The notes under the pieces were generated by a model. The model ran no database searches, was not told the DNA's origin, and saw only the letters and a list, made by a program, of their open reading frames with translations. Made by a program: the position numbers and the translations under genes. Below are positions 60,190 to 64,000 of a DNA stretch of 64,000 bases, in pieces; within the stretch, counting starts at the first letter, position 1, and each line of letters opens with the position of its first letter. The DNA comes from Lachnospiraceae bacterium (GTDB lineage: Bacteria; Bacillota; Clostridia; Lachnospirales; Lachnospiraceae), in contig CAJTFL010000004.1 of NCBI GenBank assembly GCA_910575565.1, forward strand, positions 248,001-312,000. Direction: 5' to 3'.

Positions 60190-60230
60190 AATTCCCCATC
60201 CCTTTCACCAATAACCATGCAGGCCATCCT

Positions 60231-61253
60231 CTACCTCCACCCATTAAGCACCTTCCAGGCTCCCGGCGCATACCGCCGCACCAGCACCGCCAGACCGTAG
60301 CTTATCCCCACCATCAGCCCCGGCATCACCAGGTAAATCGCCACAGGCACGAAAACCCTTTTAGGAAGCAGAAGCGCCGCCCCTTTGTTCACCAGCCGCA
60401 CAAAGGCGAAATGGACGGCGTAGAGGAAAAAGTTACAGTCCATCCAGGGCCTTGCCGGAGAAAGCCTGCCCTCATCCGCCAGCAGCCAAAGACCCAAAGG
60501 CAGCAGCGTGCGGTAAGCCACCGTAGTTCCCGGGAGGAAATATTTCCTGGTCAGGTACAGGTTCATAACCCCTGCTCCTAAAAGCCCTATCCCCAAAAGC
60601 CATCTGCCCCGGTTCCAGGCCTTCTCCCACCGCCTTCCGTGAAGAGCCATAAAGGCCCCTACCCCATAGTAAAAAAGGGCATCTTCATTCAGCCAGGGAA
60701 AATCCGCTGCCGCCCACACTGCCCCAAAGACGGCTCCCAGGAAAAGCAGCCCGCTCCAAAAATATTTCAGCACGGCATACAGCAAGGGAGCCAATGCCAC
60801 CAGGAGAATCAGCTGATGCAGATACCAGAACACATACAGATACCGGTAATGGACAATCACATCCAAAAGCTGCCCCAGGGAAAAGGACAGCTTCCCCTTC
60901 CCCATTACCCGGGAAATCCCCGGAAGGCGGCTTCCTATCACATACGCCCCGTAGTAAAGCACATTCCACACGATATACGGGATAAGGATGCTTTTTGCCC
61001 TGGAAGCCCACTTTGCCCCAAGCTTTCCCCAGGTGAAATTCCGGTAAAACAGATAGGCGGAAATCAGGAAAAACCCGGGGACGGCAATCTGGCCTATGCT
61101 GTCCCCAAAAAAGCGCTCAAAACCAGCCACGGCCTGACCCTGGCTGGTTTTTCCCAGAAACAACTCCCCATTATACGAATGAACCCAGATTACCAGCAGG
61201 CTGTACCCAAAGGTAAACCAGGTGATCTTATTCCGAAACTGTTCCTCCTTCAT
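60231..61253 (-). CDS. Acyltransferase-3-like membrane protein
   Basis: A 340-residue polytopic membrane protein with about ten helices, resembling the acyltransferase-3 family that transfers acyl groups to sugars, peptidoglycan or secondary metabolites. Signs are the early LLVIWVHSYNGE (family His), the IAVPGFFLISAYLFYRNF block, and AKSILIPYIVWNVLYYG. ATG 61251-61253 has AGGGGG six bases upstream. Its target cannot be told. It follows the HAD gene and precedes the ATPase by 41 bp. Confidence 0.82.
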   Translation of the reverse strand: MKEEQFRNKITWFTFGYSLLVIWVHSYNGELFLGKTSQGQAVAGFERFFGDSIGQIAVPGFFLISAYLFYRNFTWGKLGAKWASRAKSILIPYIVWNVLYYGAYVIGSRLPGISRVMGKGKLSFSLGQLLDVIVHYRYLYVFWYLHQLILLVALAPLLYAVLKYFWSGLLFLGAVFGAVWAAADFPWLNEDALFYYGVGAFMALHGRRWEKAWNRGRWLLGIGLLGAGVMNLYLTRKYFLPGTTVAYRTLLPLGLWLLADEGRLSPARPWMDCNFFLYAVHFAFVRLVNKGAALLLPKRVFVPVAIYLVMPGLMVGISYGLAVLVRRYAPGAWKVLNGWR

Positions 61254-61303
61254 GGCCATCCCCCTAATGTCCCTTGCCGTCCCTGTATTTAAATTCCAAT
61301 CGT

Positions 61304-61927
61304 TTAAAAAATCTTCTCCCCTAAAACCTCATTCAATTTTTCTTCCAATTTTCTCCGGTCGCCGTCATAAACATACCCTGCCATCCCGCAGCTTTCCCCG
61401 CCCCGGATATTCATGGGCTGATCGTCAATAAAATAACACTCCTCCGGCTTTAGGGAAAAACGGCTAAACAGCCGCTGATAGATTTCCTTCTGGGGCTTCA
61501 TGCATTTCTCCGGGGCGGAAAATAAGATCCCGTCGAAATATTCTATGCCGGGAATCACCCGTTTAAAACATTCCAGCAGCCTCACCGAGGCATTGGAGCA
61601 AAGATATATCCCGTATCCCTTTTCCTTCAGCGCCTTGATTAGCTCCCCCATGCCCTCCATAGGCCACATATTGTACTCATGCCAATGCCAGAAGCAATGG
61701 GCAGCCATCTCCTTTGCGTGCTCCCCAGGCAGCCGCTCCTGCATCCGCCTAAGAGCCTCCTCCTCCCCTATCACGCCCATATCCAGCAGAACCCATTCCG
61801 GGGAGATAAACACACTAGTGCACACCTGGCGGCGCTCCGCTTCATCTTCAATAAAACGGCGGCAAACCTCATCCGCCACGTAATCTGTCAAAACCTTCCC
61901 CATATCAAATACAATGTTTTTTATCAT
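61304..61927 (-). CDS. HAD-IA family hydrolase
   Basis: A 207-residue HAD phosphatase. Motif I is IVFDMGKVLTDY (Asp8 or so, with M-G-K-V). The motif II region is YLCSNAS, the catalytic Lys is in SAPEKCMKPQKEIY, and motif IV is CYFIDDQPMN. The order fits the beta-phosphoglucomutase/epoxide-hydrolase-like group. The second Asp of motif I is replaced by Gly (DMGKV), as in the HAD-IA variant 3 group. ATG 61925-61927 has GGAGGAG upstream. Substrate unknown. Confidence 0.88.
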   Translation of the reverse strand: MIKNIVFDMGKVLTDYVADEVCRRFIEDEAERRQVCTSVFISPEWVLLDMGVIGEEEALRRMQERLPGEHAKEMAAHCFWHWHEYNMWPMEGMGELIKALKEKGYGIYLCSNASVRLLECFKRVIPGIEYFDGILFSAPEKCMKPQKEIYQRLFSRFSLKPEECYFIDDQPMNIRGGESCGMAGYVYDGDRRKLEEKLNEVLGEKIF

Positions 61928-62007
61928 GCCTGCTCCTCCATCGGCTGTTCCCATTCTCTTCCATAGCCGCTCCCGCCGCCTTTCCAATCATCGCCGAAGC
62001 TTCCCGC

Positions 62008-62138
62008 CTCGCTCAGGTTCACCGCCGAAACTCGCTCCTATCAGCCTTTCCGCTGGTTACGCCCCTACAGCCAAAAAAGAGCCATACACCGCATTTACGC
62101 GCCGCACAGCCCTTTTTTCCAGTCCCAGGTGAGCCTGA
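62008..62138. repeat. Weak inverted repeat in the gap before yajC
   Basis: CTCAGGTTCACC near 62014 and GGTGAGCCTGA near 62127 form an imperfect inverted pair. Inside is a G/C-rich stretch without a gene. A GTGTTTGAAACAC hairpin lies near 62188-62200, which may end yajC transcription. The rest of 61928-62211 shows nothing more. Confidence 0.4.
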
Positions 62139-62211
62139 TTTACTGACCTAAAAATAACCCAGCAGCAAGCGTGCACACCTAAAGCGTGTTTGAAACACAC
62201 CCTAAACCGAT

Positions 62212-62493
62212 TTATTCCGGCTTTTCCACCTGTACGATGGCCTGCTTCTGCATCGGAATCCGGCAGTTTTTATTGCTCCCGAACTCCACAATCACGGTGT
62301 CATCGGTCATGTCGATAATCACTCCGTAGAACCCGCTGCTGGTCAGCACGGTATCGCCTACCGCGATGCTGGCCATCAGCTCCTCATGCCTTTTCTTTTC
62401 CTTTTTCTGGGGACGAAATGCGATAAAATACATCAGTCCAAACAGAAATATGAAATAGAGAATCAAGCCCATCGGCCCTCCAAATGCGTTCAT
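62212..62493 (-). CDS. yajC: Preprotein translocase subunit YajC
   Basis: A 93-residue Sec accessory protein. One N-terminal membrane helix (GLILYFIFLFGLMYFIAF, about 8-25) is followed by the family motif RPQKKEKKRHEELMASI and the small beta domain VGDTVLTSSGFYGVIIDM with VIVEFGSN. It works with SecDF in protein export. Directly behind tgt on the same strand. Confidence 0.95.
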   Translation of the reverse strand: MNAFGGPMGLILYFIFLFGLMYFIAFRPQKKEKKRHEELMASIAVGDTVLTSSGFYGVIIDMTDDTVIVEFGSNKNCRIPMQKQAIVQVEKPE

Positions 62494-62541
62494 CTTTATT
62501 CCTCCTTAATTATTCCACCCGCCGCTAACTTCACTGCTGAT

Positions 62542-63672
62542 CTACTGCCCCAACATCCCGGCAATCTTTCTTTCCTTATACTCCTGATAGCGGTGCTCCT
62601 CAATAGCCTGGCGGATCTCTTCCATCATTGTATTATAAAAATACAGATTATGCAAGACGCATAATCGCATTCCCAGCATCTCTTTTGCCTTCAACAGATG
62701 CCGGATATACGCACGGCTGTAGGAACGGCAGGCCGGACAAGGGCAGCCTTCCTCAATGGGCCGGGGATCCAGCTCATATTTCTGGTTAAATAAATTTAAC
62801 TTTCCCTTGTTGGTATAGACATGGCCGTGCCGCCCGTTCCTTGAAGGGTATACGCAGTCAAAGAAATCCACGCCCCGATCCACGGCCTCCAGGATGTTTA
62901 TGGGCGTCCCCACCCCCATCAGGTAGGTGGGGCGATCCTGGGGCAGGTGGGGAACCGTAACATCCAGGATACGGTACATCTCTTCATGGCTCTCCCCCAC
63001 TGCAAGCCCTCCTATGGCATATCCATCCAGCCCCAAACCGGCAATCTCCTTCGCATGGCGGATGCGGATCTCCTCCACCACCCCGCCCTGGTTAATGCCG
63101 AACAGCAGCTGCTCTTTATTGATGGTATCCTCCAGCCGGTTAAGCCTGTCCATCTCCGCCCGGCAGCGATGAAGCCACCGGGTCGTCCGGTCAACACTGT
63201 TTTTGATATAGCCGTAATCGGCCCGGCTTGGGGGACACTCATCAAAGGCCATGGCGATGGTAGAACCCAGGTTGGACTGGATCTGCATACTTTCCTCCGG
63301 TCCCATGAAAATCTTTCGCCCATCGATATGGGACTGGAAAGTAACGCCCTCTTCCTTGATCTTCCTAAGGCCTGCCAGGGAAAACACCTGGAAGCCGCCG
63401 GAATCGGTCAAGATCGGCCGATCCCAGTTCATAAACCGATGAAGCCCGCCAAACTGCTTGATCAGCTTATCCCCCGTCCGCACGTGCAGATGGTAAGTGT
63501 TGGAAAGCTGCACCTGGGTTTTGATGGCCTTCAAGTCATCCGTAGACACAGCTCCCTTAATGGCCGCCACCGTCCCCACATTCATAAACAGCGGCGTCTG
63601 AACCGTGCCATGGGCCGTCTTAAACTTGGCCCGCTTCGCCCGTCCGTCCCGCGCTAAAATCCGGTATTCCAT
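62542..63672 (-). CDS. tgt: Queuine tRNA-ribosyltransferase (tRNA-guanine transglycosylase)
   Basis: A 376-residue enzyme that replaces guanine-34 with preQ1 in tRNAs with GUN anticodons, a step of queuosine synthesis. TPLFMNVGTVAAIKG, LTDSGGFQVFSL (Asp), and VDFFDCVYPSRNGRHGHV (the nucleophilic Asp region) are present. The zinc site is C-x-C-x-x-C (CPCPACRSY) with a later HNLYF. Other queuosine genes are not in the window. Placed between secF and yajC. Confidence 0.97.
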   Translation of the reverse strand: MEYRILARDGRAKRAKFKTAHGTVQTPLFMNVGTVAAIKGAVSTDDLKAIKTQVQLSNTYHLHVRTGDKLIKQFGGLHRFMNWDRPILTDSGGFQVFSLAGLRKIKEEGVTFQSHIDGRKIFMGPEESMQIQSNLGSTIAMAFDECPPSRADYGYIKNSVDRTTRWLHRCRAEMDRLNRLEDTINKEQLLFGINQGGVVEEIRIRHAKEIAGLGLDGYAIGGLAVGESHEEMYRILDVTVPHLPQDRPTYLMGVGTPINILEAVDRGVDFFDCVYPSRNGRHGHVYTNKGKLNLFNQKYELDPRPIEEGCPCPACRSYSRAYIRHLLKAKEMLGMRLCVLHNLYFYNTMMEEIRQAIEEHRYQEYKERKIAGMLGQ

Positions 63673-63690
63673 AATGCTCCTTCTCGCTTT

Positions 63691-64000
63691 TTACTGCTCT
63701 TTAGCCTTTATCTCGGCTTTCTCTGCCTTTTCCGCCTTTTTCCCGGCTTTCTCTGCCTTTTCCGCCTTTTTCGCTTCCTTGGCCTCCGCCTTTTCCTTAG
63801 CTTTCTTATTCTGGCTGTAGGTGGTCATCACATACCACAGCGCCCCGGTCACGCACACGGAAGAATACGTTCCGCATACGATGCCCACCATCAGCGGAAG
63901 GGCAAACTCGCGGATAGAGGAAACCCCCAGGATAAACAGCACAAACACCATAATAAAGGTAGTCAGCGACGTATTGATGCTCCTGGTCAAGGTCTGGGTA
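63691..64000 (-). CDS. secF: Protein translocase SecF, C-terminal end (partial)
   Basis: The window contains the last 102 codons; the start is outside. The visible part has the SecF motif TQTLTRSINTSLTTFIMV, then FVLFILGVSSIREFALPLMVGIVCGTYSSVCV, the last two membrane segments. A Lys/Ala/Glu-rich tail (about 45 residues, AEKAEKAGKKAEKAEKAEIK) follows. It is encoded by a direct DNA repeat of about 30 bp (63714-63776). SecF uses the proton or sodium gradient to pull exported proteins. The tgt ATG is 18 bp downstream. Confidence 0.9.
   Translation of the reverse strand, partial: TQTLTRSINTSLTTFIMVFVLFILGVSSIREFALPLMVGIVCGTYSSVCVTGALWYVMTTYSQNKKAKEKAEAKEAKKAEKAEKAGKKAEKAEKAEIKAKEQ

Overview
The window looks like chromosomal DNA of an anaerobic Clostridia, most likely Lachnospiraceae (Bacillota). 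The reasons are strong AGGAGG-type ribosome sites, lineage-typical families (DUF5721, DUF3842, DUF6061, an SseB-like protein, a 1,423-residue 2-hydroxyacyl-CoA dehydratase activase-like protein), sigma-A promoters with 17-bp spacers, and a CIRCE operator. I cannot name the genus. Most genes lie on the minus strand; the plus-strand exceptions are a DUF6061 gene, a 42-residue membrane peptide, the HIT/SseB pair, the activase and carB.

Layout. 1-4000 is an AT-richer accessory segment: HTH gene plus partner, GNAT, GyrI-like protein, a KilA-N gene broken by a stop codon, and an unknown protein. 4000-16950 is mostly core: DegV, CIRCE-controlled htpG, a secreted MORN protein, DUF5721, a PpiC-like lipoprotein, HAD phosphatase, maf, a PF06541 membrane protein, an AlgI/AlgJ-type O-acetylation pair and a cytoplasmic subtilase. 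17300-22520 is a hexitol PTS operon (MtlA-type EIICBA, DeoR regulator, sorbose-1-P-reductase-like dehydrogenase, 1-phosphofructokinase) with no mtlD. 22700-30000 holds HIT, SseB, a repeat-filled 970-bp gap, lysA, pyk, a rhomboid-like protein and corA. 30108-34379 is the activase. 34616-45131 is a minus-strand run: oppABCDF, recJ, glyA, Uma2, DUF3842 and a deleted AAA-ATPase. carB follows on plus. 49000-57540 has an orphan Dam-like methylase, two MATE exporters, a lipoprotein, YjbR, an M20 amidohydrolase and a C26 amidase. After tRNA-Arg(ACG) comes an AT-richer two-gene unit of an OLD/AAA_15-like ATPase and a possible nuclease with a C-terminal cold-shock fold. An acyltransferase, a HAD protein, yajC, tgt and the end of secF complete the window.

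The gaps between genes are rich in dispersed inverted-repeat elements of at least four kinds. Two families occur as long copies and as short forms that look like two ends joined. A fourth kind has a conserved core hairpin with compensatory base changes inside unrelated palindromic arms. These repeats, the ATPase/cold-shock pair and the proposed mannitol-to-fructose-1-phosphate route are the most promising unexplained items. All functional calls come from reading motifs by eye; no search was run.
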